From positions 80,555,322 through 80,619,321 of the forward strand of contig CATQJL010000223.1 of the NCBI GenBank assembly GCA_958299035.1: a stretch of 64,000 nucleotides of DNA. Reading direction: 5' to 3'. Below are positions 34,592 through 46,330 of the stretch, in pieces. The stretch's first letter is position 1. Each line of letters starts with the position of its first letter. The DNA comes from Cylicocyclus nassatus. Taxonomy: Eukaryota; Nematoda; Chromadorea; Rhabditida; Strongylidae. The position numbers and the translations under genes are program-made. The notes below the pieces were generated by a model. The model had not been told where the DNA came from. It did no database searches and saw only the letters and a program-made list of their open reading frames with translations.

Positions 34592-36122
34592 AATGGCTCA
34601 ATTATCGTCATAAGGACAATGAACCGCTAGCTATATCTCTGTGCAAAGGCCATCTCAAATTCCTAGGTAAAACTCTATCAAATCGCCACTTACTTTTGGC
34701 GCAGTTTCAGAAAAGTAATAGATTTTTGATTGTCTTGGTAGTATACGTGGCTTGCTGATCTAGCCTCCCCCCCCCCATCAGCGTTCTCGGGTACAGTTGC
34801 TTGATCCATAAGAAAAATAATTGTTGAAGTAAGTCAAATTTCTCAAATACAACTGAAATGTGTGAGCTGCTGTTCGAGCAAGTAAAAGAACTGTTCTGAG
34901 AACTTTTTTAGACTCTTTGGCTTCAGACTCTTTAAGGCACGAAATGATAGAAAAATGGTTGCATTCTGACAGAAGTTTCTTCTACGAAACTGTCATGCGG
35001 GAACTGTCCGAATGGTTCTATTAGATAGTATGGCTGCCATTTTGGAGCTCGAAATCTACTTGAAATTCCAAATCTGCAAGGACGCCGTATTTTGTATGTC
35101 CAGCATATCCACTTACATCTACGATCTAGCTTTGATCTCAAAAAGTTTACAATAATCATAAATTGCAATACGATTTGATTTCAAAGTGACTAAACCAATC
35201 CGTCACATGATCTAGGTCATGTAACTTGTACTTTGGCGTATACCAGCATTTTACAGTCTACCGAATCCACTGTCCTTTCGATCTACAAACGTTATTTATA
35301 CAACTGTTAGTATATTGAATTCTACTAACAGTTGTATAAATAACGTGACTAACTACTACTAACCTTTTGATTTACAAACGTTATTTATACAACAGTTAGT
35401 AAGTTAATAAGCCGACCGAGGTTAGTAGATATTTATTGTTAGTGGCGGTCCAAAGTTTCGACTTGTCCGTTTTCTTCAGAGGCCTAAAGTGGTAAGAGAT
35501 TCAATGATTTCATGTTCCAGCCTGCCACAAACTTCTTCCATCCCCTGCCAGCTCCGACTCTACCCCCCGAAGTGTTACAAACAACAGCAAGTAAAGCAAG
35601 TACGTGAATGACGAACAAAGCTGTCACCCAGATTTTAGATTGAGCGTCCTTCGTGCCACTAGTAGTAATAATGAATACAGTGCAAAACATATTGACATCA
35701 ATCACTTGTGGGACTCTTTAACTCACATAATGCCATAAAAGGCATATAGTCGTTCGGGATTGATGGACACTCATTTCGGCTGTTCATGCATAGGTTTCTC
35801 GCGGAAATTCCGAATTTCCGAGCCCTTCAGGCAGAATCGGGCAGGTCTCCAATGGCTGGACACCTACCGATCTTGATTTGGCATAAGTTATGCAAAAAAG
35901 CGCGTCACTTTGTTCAGGTGGATGGAAAAGTTAGCAAATCGACTATCGAGTAAGATTCAAAAATTATTATGTTGCAAGATATTTGTCTGACTTGACATTC
36001 ATGTTACAAAATTTACAGGTAAGAGGGAGAGGTCGAGTTCCGCAATTACAAGAGTTGCACAGCAGCTCGACCTCTTCAGTCTGGGCTACGAATCTCTTGT
36101 AAATCTCAAGATTAAATCAAAC

Positions 36123-37170
36123 TCAACGCTTTATAGATTTTTAGAGAAATTTGCGAGTCATAAAAGTGGACAGTGCGCATCAGCGCTTACACTATATGGT
36201 ATAAAATTTTATATTCCAAATAGTTGTGAAGGGGAGCCATCAGTCCTCCTAGTAGGAATAGTGCAGCTTTTGGAGTTGGAGTCTTCACATACCATTTCTC
36301 AGCCCATGCAGTCATGTAAGACATAGAGATATTAACGCTCTGTGGTTCCATCTGCTGGTCATGCACGATGTAAACCATAACATTCTCAACATATATGACA
36401 ACCTCAATGCGCTATCACTATTTAGGGGTAGACAAACTAATATTACGTATAATGAACAACACGACTGATGGACAACTGTCTTGGGGTACTCAGATTTGCA
36501 GGGTTTTGCTATAGGAAATCTACCTTGAACATAAACAGAAAATGTTCTGTCAGAGAGATAGGATTCACATCCATGGAAGAAAACCTCTGATTTCCAAGCT
36601 TACCAACTTAGTAGAAAGGAAGTTGTGGTTTCCGGTGACAAATGCCTTACACAAAACAAAATAACTGGTATTTACATTTTTATTCTTGCTCAATGCTGCA
36701 GTCCATTCATATTGACAGTCCAGCAGTTGCGTACCCGTGGACCGCTCTGGTAGAATTTCTCACTGTGGAAGTATGGAAATTGGCCTGAAGTCGGGGAACT
36801 CAGGTGCAACAGAAGTTTAAGGTAAAGGTGTTGCGATGGCAGTTCCGAAAACAGGGCAGGAATCAAAACACGGATATGGAAATACTGGCCAGTGGGAAGG
36901 CCAGCTCATCAGCAAACATTCTGTAAAAGATGCTGCGAGCATTATCAGAAGTAACCACAGCGTTTTATCCAATTTCAGAATTTTTCGTAACACATAAAGT
37001 TTTATTATGGGTATGGGACAGGCATTTATTAACTTATTGGCCAAAAGAGGGTAGAAGGCGGAACTTGAAAGAGATTTCCAAAATTACTGGCAAGTGCCTC
37101 AACCTTAGAATTGGAGGTGGAATACTCATTGGCAGCTGCATCGCAAAGAGGGCCAGGAAACTTCTTCTCT
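36123..37170 (-). pseudogene. dead non-LTR retrotransposon reverse transcriptase, copy 2
   Basis: Homologous to 30355-31450. The place of the YADD box reads YVEN on the minus strand (near 36380-36400), different from the YVDN of copy 1; both are inactive. CQYEWTAAL (about 36700-36730) corresponds to the CQYERIAAL segment. Its 3' end is truncated relative to copy 1. Confidence 0.6.
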
Positions 37171-37224
37171 GACAAGTTTCTGAAATCATAACATTTTACT
37201 TGTTATAGAATTCCCTTCTATTCG

Positions 37225-38522
37225 ATGTTGCTACACAAACTGCTGTTTATTCTCGCTCTTGTTATTTGCGTTGCTAGAGTACGCGCTGGAAAACACTGTG
37301 AAGTGATGAAAAAACTACTTGATAGTTTAGATAAGGTACACCCTACATCTCTGAACAAAAGTCTAACCTCATTTAGCATATTATAGGTAAACGAGGAACG
37401 AAGAGCTAATGGCTCTGAAACCATACGCATTGTGTTGAAAGAAACGTGCTCATTTTGAAGCCACTTAACGTTAAATCTTCGTACTGGATAAATTTGCAGA
37501 ACGATAAAGTTTGCCTTGAAAGTGTGCTTCATCCTGAAGATATAGTTTAAGTTCTATTCTCTCCATGAGTTTGTGCTCAATTTTGAAGTTTATGGAAGGT
37601 TACAGATTTCTCCAGATTTGCGCAGGTTTATTGCCAAAATATCGTCCATAGGCAGAGTTTTCCTTCGGTTTTCTCCGCACAATTATGTTACATGTACAAG
37701 GGGAGGTCATTTCCCGAAAAAGAATGGTTGATTCTCTATCTTTGCTGTAGATAAACCGTCATATATCCTATGAGTGCCAATCAGGTGCCGTCAGAAGTAA
37801 GAGGATTCTCTAAAGATAATTCGAGATTCATGATAATGCCTGCACTAATGTATACGCTAAGAACAGAACCATATAAGGTTCTGGAACACTGATGCAACTT
37901 CTTGGAGGGTAGGGGACTACATGAAAAATGAGAGGTCCCGCGCACATCTGCAACAAATACGCATTCCAATACATGCACAGGCTGAATATCGCTGCATGTC
38001 CACCCGGGACCCTCCTACTTTCGGCTACATATAGTACTTCCTTCTTGGAAAATACGATGTGAGAAGTATTTTCCGACGTTACCGCGACAACACCGTCTAA
38101 TATCCGTTTATACATTTCCAAGCAAAATCTCTGCTGTTACATTCTTCTAGGACAGGATTGCAAGCTTCATCGGCGCATTTGCTAAGGCAAACAAATATTT
38201 CTACTGTTTCTACGACATCCTGGGACAGACCGTAAACGTGATGAGGTCGGATGTGATTCACGCAAATTATTTCCTCACCAGGATTGGGACAAGCTCCGTA
38301 CAATGTGCAACAAGTATAATACAAATCGGTTGTTCGGAAACTTAAAAAAGGAGTGCCGTCAACCACACACTACGGGGAGCTTTCTGGAGTGCTTTTCGAA
38401 AAATTCACGAACTCATAATGGGATTCAAGTGGGAAGGGGGGAGGGGAAGTGCATCTGCCACTGTCAGAGGTGCAATAATCAGGGACGGAGTTCGAGTTTG
38501 AAGCCACATTGTATAGAATCAG
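37225..38522 (+). pseudogene. frameshifted copy of the candidate secreted protein (copy 2)
   Basis: Exon 1 (37225-37335) encodes MLLHKLLFILALVICVARV and then AGKHCEVMKKLLDSLDK up to a GTACAC donor. Exon 2 begins after CTTCTAG at 38151 and reads YCFYDILGQTVNVMR, then loses one base relative to copy 1 (AGGTCGG versus AGGTGCGG). Downstream of that, the shifted frame continues CDSRKLFPHQDWDKLRTMC and LECFSKN. A single-base deletion therefore breaks it, if copy 1 is a real gene. Confidence 0.35.
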
Positions 38523-38811
38523 GCTGAATTTCGTTTTTGGGGCAAAAAACCAAAGGGGATATCGTTTTTGTGGCCAAATGCGACGTTTCTTTTAGTCGGT
38601 GTTTCGTTTTTTGGGGTTTTCTTACGTTTGGGGTGAAAGTCAAAGGGGATTTCGTGAAATTTCGTGGAAGTTAAGGGGGACTTCGATTTCAGGAAGCCTA
38701 GAAACGAACTTATGCCGGGTCCTCGTTGGAGCTTTATAAAATCATTTATAAAATGACTTGTGATCATTACTTGCGATTACGATAGTCTCATAACAATTGT
38801 AATTTTCCATC

Positions 38812-39290
38812 TGACAAAGGAAGCGTCTTTATTCGAAGTGGCCTTTCCGAATAAATTTTATACCACTTTGAAGAGCATTAAACGCTGATTCCAAATCTGT
38901 TTTCGCTATCTGCCAAGCGCCCCTGGGCGCCGAGTTATGAGTGTTTTTTGGAGCAAAAAATGAACGCAGAATCTATGTAAAAACAGTAATTACAATATTT
39001 CCTGCGCTCAAATAAAGCACTGTTGAGTATAAGGGTATTAGACAGAAAGTATTCATCAAGTGGAGTGCTCCGATAATGAACACCTGACCATTTGAGCAAT
39101 CTTGGACGATTTTGTTCCAGTTGTGCATTCAGTTTTTCGAGTTAAAAAATGCCCATAACTCGGCCTCCAGGGGCGTTTGGCAGATATGGAAGACGGATTT
39201 GGAATCACCGTTCAATGCTCTACAAAGTGATATAAATGCTATGTGGAAAGGTCACTTCGACCAGAGACGCTTCCCTTGTGAGTTTAGACG
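38812..39290. mobile_element. inverted-repeat MITE of the TTGGCAGATA family, copy 4
   Basis: The best-preserved member. The left arm TCGAAGTGGCCTTTCC, GCTGATTCCAAATCTG and CGCCGAGTTATGAGTG is inverted in the right arm as CATAACTCGGCC, CAGATATGGAAG, GATTTGGAATCACC and GGTCACTTCGACC; the ends carry GGAAGCGTC and GACGCTTCCC. Absent at the corresponding place in duplication copy 1. Confidence 0.7.
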
Positions 39291-39344
39291 ATTTTTATGA
39301 GGGATCTGTTATCTCCAAACAGTTTTTTTTTTGAGATTTGGAAT

Positions 39345-40605
39345 CAGGGCCCGGCACGAGGTGGGCAAACGAGGTTTTCCAAAACGAATTCCCCTTTGAT
39401 CCCAATAAATTTTACGAATACCCTTTTGAGTCCAAAAATGACGCTTTGTGCTTGTGCAACGAGATAACCGGCCGCACTTCGCCCAAAAGCGTTCAAAAGC
39501 GCCCAAAGTGCTCAAATTCCTCAAATTACTCCTCAGCTGTATCAAGATAGAACAAGAAAAATGATTAAGGAATGAGAAAATATCAAAGTAACGCAGTCAT
39601 AGGAATGAGAGACACCGTTCCCGCGCGTATCGATTGACTGGGGCGCGCTTTCCATCTTAGAAAGCTAGGCTGCTGATGGGATTTTGGGCTCTAACAAGGA
39701 CAAGAGGAGGAGATTCGGAACCAAAATTTCACCATGTAGTAAACTTTAGGTGTACAACAGATTTATGTAAAAATTTTGAAAAAATTATGCGAATTGAAAG
39801 TTTTGCTCACCCCAGGTGGGCATTAGGTGGGCAATTGCCCACCTAATTTGGAAAAAAGTTGAGCACGCTCTTCATTCACATAAGTTTTTCATATTTTTTC
39901 ATACATTGTTCCTTAGTCCTACTGCGCGTATATACATCAAGTCTCGCGCGATTTCGTCTTCTCTGCGCTGCAACCGAGCCATTTTTCCATTTTCTTGAAA
40001 GGGGGAAATTTTCGGAAAAAAGCTTGCCACAACCTTTAGTCACATAATTTTTCAATGAAACTTCTAAGTTAAGCCTTGCAGGCCTGTGTTCATGTACCTA
40101 CCATGTTCCATACCGTATGGTCACCTGTGCGCTGCAAACGAGCCATTTGAATTCACATCTTCATTTACCAATTTTGCAAAATTTTTGGAAAAAATCCTTA
40201 TTACTCCTCCCGTTCACATAAGTTTTCCCTAATATTTCATACTTTGTTTCTACTAGCTTCTCTTTGTTCGCTTACGTAATTTGGTGCTATATCGTTACGC
40301 CTGCATTGAGAACTGATCATGTAATCATGCTGTTCAACGGTATCGCTTATGCGACGTCGCACACGCGGCAATTAGCGGCGGCGCGGCCTAGCGCGCGAAC
40401 TCTGCTGTGCGTTGAGGCTTATGAAAACTACTTCCCAATGAATTAGATGTGTAAGGTAATGAGCATGATTCGATCTTCTTTTGCTTGGACTTGGAATCTT
40501 CTTCCGGGGCTCCGCTCCCGACCCCTCAAAAACGATTTTTCCTTTGCTTTTTTCCACCAAAGACGATTTCCAGCTTGTCATTTGCCCACCTCGTGCCGGG
40601 CCCTG
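39345..40605. mobile_element. non-autonomous hAT-type element with perfect 8-bp TSD
   Basis: Terminal inverted repeats CAGGGCCCGGCACGAGGTGG (left) and CCACCTCGTGCCGGGCCCTG (right) start with CAGGG as in hAT elements. The 8-bp duplication TTTGGAAT is perfect (39337-39344 and 40606-40613). The 1261-bp interior has a GTGGGCA/TGCCCAC palindrome near 39810-39845 and no transposase. Copy 1 of the segmental duplication preserves the empty site (TTTAGAATATACGAAATCG near 32890). Confidence 0.85.
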
Positions 40606-40855
40606 TTTGGAATATACTAAATCGCAAAAAATTTGAATGACAACCACAAAAAAAAAATTCTGAAAGCCCAAAAAATTCGAAATCACCACTATGGATAGCC
40701 AGTGAAAATCAAAGGTAAGAAAATGTGATGGATGGAGATTGAAGTGTCTCAATCAAAAGTCTCCTTACATATTGGAAAAAACTCCTTTAGGATGAGTATC
40801 TGGAGAAGTTAAGGTCCCTGAGGCTTTTTACATAACGATAAAGCAACACAACTGG

Positions 40856-41274
40856 CTAGTTTCTGCCTGCGGCTCGTTCCAACTCCCAAAGGTCATTGCT
40901 TCCGGATGCCGGTCGAGTCTTGACTGCCAGGATTCCGATAGCATCTGAAATATCCGTAATATCCTTGTCTGAAGTACTTTCAAGCGTCCTATGATAGAGT
41001 TTGACAAATGAGGTTAGCAATCGGACGCGATAATCTCGGCTCAACCTCCTCCCCCCCCCCCCCCCGACCCCATTTTGCACTTTTTTGACCTTCGTAATCG
41101 CATGTGATGCCCCACGCAACTTTTCCGTTTTCTGGCAGATAGCAGCTCCTCTGTTCTTGGGCTTCGCTGCAAATTCCAAATTCTCACTGGAATACTTTCA
41201 TTACGTGTTTGTTGCCTCGCATAAACTTTCTCGTTCGCTTTGTTTTGGTGTACGTTTTCGTTAACAGCATTCAC
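40856..41274 (-). pseudogene. conserved minus-strand frame with poly-Gly run, copy 2 (frame broken)
   Basis: Homologue of 33404-33835. The N-terminal part (MNAVNENVHQNKANEKVYAR) and the C-terminal part (LSRDYRVRLLTSFVKLYHRT) lie in different frames, separated at a 15-base C run plus small indels. The aligned residues on either side remain conserved between copies. Confidence 0.35.
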
Positions 41275-41605
41275 CTAGGGTAAGCAAGTTGAAATGAGTT
41301 TGCGCTTCCATGCAAATGCTCAAACGAAAATGATTTTTTTTTGACTAGAGGAAATAGTCGTGGCGCTGTAGAAAAATGATTTTGTAACTCTTACATATTT
41401 CGCGAATCGTAAGCAAAGGCTATTGAATTTCATTCTATTTTTTTTCTACTCACTCAGAGCTATGGAACTAGATAATCATTTAGGACGTGAAATACACCTC
41501 TCACGAGAACTGGTCTCCAACAAACATAAAAATTTTCATCTTCGCAGCGCAGTTCATATAATCGCCACTCAATCTGGTAGGACGTGCGCCCTCGCCAAAG
41601 TCTAA

Positions 41606-41835
41606 AGGGCCGGGCATACTTCACGCGATTTCATTCGCGACGAGATCTGGCAATATTCCAGCTGTCCGTAACTCACTGTAGGCACATTTCAATTGTACAG
41701 AAGATAGGGCATTTTATCAATCTATGTAAGTTACACATACTATGCATGTGCAGTTTGCTAGTATTGGATCCGAAAGATTATGGCAGATTGCCAAATCGCG
41801 TCGCGACTGAAATCGCGTGAAGTATGCCCGACCCT
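41606..41835. mobile_element. 230-bp MITE with TAA target duplication
   Basis: AGGGCCGGGCATACTTCACG is inverted as CGTGAAGTATGCCCGACCCT, and a total of about 50 terminal bases match. TAA flanks both ends (41603-41605 and 41836-41838), as in PIF/Harbinger-like MITEs. Confidence 0.75.
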
Positions 41836-41924
41836 TAAAGCGTTTGAGAGAGGAGGAAGTAGGAAATGCCTACGGAAATGACTGGAAATTCTCAAACCTT
41901 TTTTACGAACCTTTGATCACGTAC

Positions 41925-42405
41925 TAGGGGAGGATCCAAAATCGGATTTCTAAATATACAAAACCGTTCTAAAGAATATCAAACACTGATTTCAGACCGT
42001 CTTGTTTTTTGCCAAGTGTCTTTGGACGCCGAGTTATGAGTGTTTTTAAAGCAAAAGACGATAACAAAATTTGAGTAAAATCAATGGTTATGGTCTTTCC
42101 AGCGCTTAAATAAAAAGGTGTTAAGTACAAGTATAATATACAAGAAGGTCGATGTATAGAGTGCTCTAGAATTCAGCGCGGGGCCAAGGGGACGAATTTT
42201 CTAGGGAACGAAACAGGGGACGCAATCTGGAACGAATTTGTTCCTGTCTTCAATTTTTTAAGCCAAAAAGCGCTCATAACTCATCGTCTTAAGACGCTTG
42301 GCAGATAACAAAGGCAATTTTGAGATCAGCGTTTGATGCTCTTCGGATTGGTACACATTTCATGTGGAAGGCCGTTTCCGACTTCGGGTCCTCCTCTTGT
42401 TAGTG
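41925..42405. mobile_element. inverted-repeat MITE of the TTGGCAGATA family, copy 5
   Basis: The left arm has CACTGATTTCAGACCGTC and CGCCGAGTTATGAGTG; the right arm has CATAACTCATCG, CGCTTGGCAGATAAC and GAGATCAGCG. Ends are less clear than in copy 4. Confidence 0.55.
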
Positions 42406-43555
42406 CCTCTATGCGCAAGTGATATGATCAGATACAGTTTGAGCATAAACAGGTAGATTTTAGTTTTGTCATTCGTTCGTATATGGGAGCCATCCATTTT
42501 ATGATCTTTTTGACTATCCTTCTGAAAAAAAGCTCCTTCTACCTTCTTTTTTGAATTCCTAGATAACGCAGCCCGTCCTTGTATTGTAAATGGTGTCACA
42601 GTATCTCTAAAATAATCATAACAATATTATTCTTAAAATTTTTACTTGTGAGAAAAGCATTTTTGTACAGTCATGTAAGCATTTTAAGAAGCACAGGACT
42701 CGGTACGCCCAACTTTTGAGACCATGTATAGAAATTCTGTGCTTGAGATGCAATGATGCTATGTTGGCGATTTTACGTCCAATTCGTTTACACTAATGAG
42801 CAAAAATTGGCGACTTGACAGCAATTCCTCGATGACAATCACCTTTGTGGTTCGGCCATGTATTTGCTAGATTTCGCCATTGGCTACATCCATAAGATAA
42901 TAAATAATCAATATTTTGATTCGTAAAGTGGAAATGCACTATCAAAAATTTTTTTGAAATCGAGTTATAGATAATTTCAGTTTTTTTCATACCATCACAT
43001 GAATGAATGAATGACTTTAGGCCAAGTTTTTGTCTTATTTTAGTCAGCCTGCTCCCTTTCGCCATTATTTCCTTTGCCTTTCCCTTCTTATTACTGTAAT
43101 CTTTGTTAATCTATCCAAATCCTCAAATTGCAGTACTAGAGAGAGCGTAAATCAAATTCGTACATATGAGCAAAAATTCACGATAAAACCGAAATAGTGC
43201 AGAAGCTCAATCGTTATATCTTAGAACTTAGAACCTATTTTCGGGATGCCCTCGTGGTCACTCGATCATCATAGGTTCGCAACTCATCAAACGAGGGACT
43301 CCCTTGAGAATCTATGCACCAAGTTTCGAGACATTCTTGAGTCCATGAGTTGATGTACGATAATGAGGTTCACTTCTCAAAGTAGTCCCACGTTTCCGCT
43401 TTGTACAAGAGCATCATCATTTGAAGTTATCTACAAGATAGCCTGGTTTTTGAGATAAAATTTCGTGGACTTAGCCTCCCTTGTCTGTTTTATGCCAATT
43501 CAATTCTTGCAGTTTTCATACATAACCGAGAATTGACCCCTTCCATTCGTCCAAC
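42406..43555. other. intergenic stretch, nothing recognised
   Basis: Short frames only. No repeat boundary noted. Confidence 0.35.
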
Positions 43556-43559
43556 ATCG

Positions 43560-44334
43560 TACCTGTCCCAATTTTTCTTTCGACTTTTTATCATTAGTAT
43601 TCATCCTAGTTGGATTAAAGCGTATATGCTTCCGAAAGCTCTAAGTCTGCTCTGCGAATTAGTATGCTTTATTCCCTAACTTAGCGGGGTAGTGAAACCG
43701 ATTATTGCCATTAGATTGTTTCCTTCGTTCTACCGACTTTTCAGTGGCTTTTTTCAGAAATTGGCAAAGCAAAAATTTGCAGCGACGATGTTCGTCGCCT
43801 TGCCTACCTAAGCGGTGTGTACCCCAAACACTGAATTTTTAAGTAACTAACTTATGTTTTCGATGATTTCATAGTTAAAGACGATCTCTGCTTCTTTTTC
43901 TGGATTATCCGTCCACCGTCTTTTCTCAGGATTGCCTTTCAGATTCCCAACGTCAACATTGAAAAGACGTTAGAAAAAAGACTTTCTCTGAGTTTGAAGA
44001 AAATTTTTTGAAACTTTTCTGCTGTTCAAACCTTTGCAAAAGCTATGGTATTCTTTTCTTACGCTCAGCAGATTTTTCGACCTGTTTTGTAAGCAATCTG
44101 ACCTAAACGGGAATGACTCAAATCAGTTGTCGAAAATGGATTTTCTTCCTCTTTGATTTTCAAACTTGATGCTGGGGAACTCTTTTGATTTTATTGATAA
44201 AGGGAACTCTGAATGGGAGATTTTGGTTGAGCATCTTAGAGCTCTCAACTGCATATATACATTTTGCAAAACACCATGCAAAATACTGTGAAAAATCGGA
44301 AGAAGAAATGGGATAGTACTTATCACACAACTTA
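43560..44334. mobile_element. second copy of the mariner-type element of 18037-19233
   Basis: The left side CTGTCCCAATTTTTCTTTCG (terminus truncated) and the right side ATCACACAACTTAA followed by TA match the element at 18037-19233. Subterminal similarity extends to GCTCTAAGTCTGC and the frames PFLLPIF versus PFFLSIF. Shorter and diverged; no transposase. Confidence 0.6.
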
Positions 44335-44336
44335 AT

Positions 44337-45019
44337 ATAGAACAACGCTCCAACAACTACTACAACGACTTTGATTGAAAAACACCAATTCTACAGAAAA
44401 ACGATTAGAACGCACCTTTTTGAAAAAGGTTTCAGCTGAGGATACATATGTTTGAAAGATTTCGAAGACTTCCATAATTTTTTTGCCAGAATTCCAAAAG
44501 TTGTGCTCTCTTCCATCACTACATTATTTGTTGAAAACTTTTGTGATCCATATTCAAAATTTTTGGTGAATTATTCATGGGCCGAGCCTACGTTTCAAAA
44601 GTTAAAAATTCTGCTCGAAAAACAGCAATCCACTCAAGAAGTGTTAAAGGGGGTGGAAGATTTGAACAAATCTACTTTTACCAAACTGGCTCTGCTCCAA
44701 TTCCGCCATATTTTCTCTCAGCTAGCCTAATGCTGTAACTCAGCAGGAAGTTTGTCGAGGGTTTTTTCCAATTCCAAGAGACAATAAGATTTGGCTTCAA
44801 CGGCTAGGTTTTCCCGCTGGGAATCCAACGGTTCGATGCGAATGCTTTTATCGTGCACACGACGACACCGCGCACTAATGGACCACTCCCAGGAGTCGTG
44901 TATTCCCAATAAACAAAAGCGTGTGAAGTCGGTAGAAATCCCTCTATACATATGTTTGTTTAGGTCACACATTTTTTTCGGGTTTTCTCGAATTTCTAAT
45001 GAAAAAAATTCGTTTTAAC
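44337..45019. other. intergenic stretch with two unrecognised frames
   Basis: A 92-codon plus frame (44452-44730) and an 81-codon minus frame (44727-44972) lie back to back. Neither has a motif I recognise or supporting splice context. I leave them uncalled. Confidence 0.3.
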
Positions 45020-46330
45020 TCACAAATGCAACTGGTTTTTTCTAATGCTGTCAAATTCCAGCAAAAGTTCCGTTTCAAGTTTTAAACACGAATTTTGAGG
45101 TTCCCTAATTATAACACTGATACTGTTCCAACTTTCAAGTACACGTCTTCTTTCATTTCTTTCAAAATTCAATAAAATATGCCGTTTACTAACAAATAAA
45201 GATTTTTCGTTCTTTCCAAAAATCAAATTCAAAAAATTGCTTCAAGTTCTAAATACAAGTGTGTTTTCCAAATTCACTGAAAGGTCCAATAAAAATCCCC
45301 GTTATTTCAATTGATTCACAGATTTTTTAAGCTTTCTTAAAATTCCGATAAAAAGTTCTATCATCTTTGTATGCTACCCCTATATTTACGAGTAATTTTG
45401 CACATTCTTCCAGAACTCTGGAAAATTTTGGCTTCGACTCCAAAATGTCACTGTTTCTCTCGAGTCCGCTCAAAAACCTTAAGAAGGATTCTATTTCAAT
45501 TCCTTGAATACGAGTAATCTTAGGTTCTCTCAGAATCAATAAAAATGTTGGTCCAGCTTTCAAATACCTGATGTATTCGTATTCTTTCAAGATCTAATTT
45601 AAAATGTTGTTCCAGCTTTATGGGTTCTCTCAAAACATAATAAGAAACGTATCAGCTTTCATACAAAGTATTTCCTGGTCCTCTCGAATCCAATGATAAT
45701 TATTTTCTCATATCAAATACAATTAATTTCTTTGCGCTTTTTGAAGCTTCAAAAATTTTCGTTTCGGGTTTCAACTGCGTATACTTCAAGCTTCAAAGTT
45801 GTAGAGGACGCTTACAAAAAAAAACCATTCACACCCCAAGTACAGGAATTTTCCGCGTTCACTCTTACAAAAAATGCTGTTTTAGCTTTCAAGTACAGAT
45901 GACACTCAGGCCCTTCAATCCCGGTAGGGGAACGAAGGCCGCCAGTCTGAGCCACCTATCGCGGCTAACTGGTCCTTTTTGCCACGTTGTTGCATATCAT
46001 TCCAGGACCAGTAGTCAGCGGAGGGACCCAAACTGGCGGTTTTCGATCTCCTATCCCTTTAGTTCCATTAAATTCTGTTCTAGTCTTCAAATACGAAAAT
46101 TTCTAGAGGTTTTTTTCAAAATATAATATCAAAAAAATTGCTGCTTCAGTTTTCAAATGCAAGTCGACTTCTCAGGCGCTTTTTATCAAAAAAATCCTGC
46201 TTCATCTTCCATATACAATTTGGCCGTTTCAATAACCCTCAGTTGTTCCATGCCATAGATAAATTCATGGATAATAATTTGAATGGATTCGGCTACATGG
46301 GTTTTGATTTAGGTATTTTTAAAACGGTGT
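45020..46330. repeat. decayed minisatellite, unit about 70-100 bp
   Basis: Variants of TTCCAGCTTTCAAATAC recur at about 45125, 45240, 45550, 45610, 45650, 45885, 46078, 46143 and 46198, each followed by a TTCTxAAATTCAATAAAA-like stretch. Units are diverged but the theme is clear. The mini-MITE at 45927-46051 inserted into the array. Confidence 0.5.
45927..46051. mobile_element. ~125-bp mini-MITE, copy 2, TA-flanked
   Basis: GGGGAACGAAGGCCGCCAGT is inverted as ACTGGCGGTTTTCGATCTCC; TA flanks both sides. The centre carries inverted ACTGGTCC and GGACCAGT. Related to 32707-32828. Confidence 0.6.

Larger units (their letters stand above)
34592..41309. repeat. tandem segmental duplication, copy 2
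   Basis: Colinear with 26515-33868 (see that entry). Copy-specific DNA here: 38525-38810, an inverted-repeat MITE (38812-39290) and a hAT-type element (39345-40605). About 2.3 kb present in copy 1 is absent at 36122. Many substitutions and indels separate the copies, so the duplication is not recent. Confidence 0.85.

Noticed and set aside
38097..38366. 89-codon minus-strand frame that looks like a cysteine-rich secreted protein
   Set aside because: The duplicated copy near 32280-32480 has several stops in the same frame, and conservative substitutions are found on the plus strand instead, so this frame is probably antisense.
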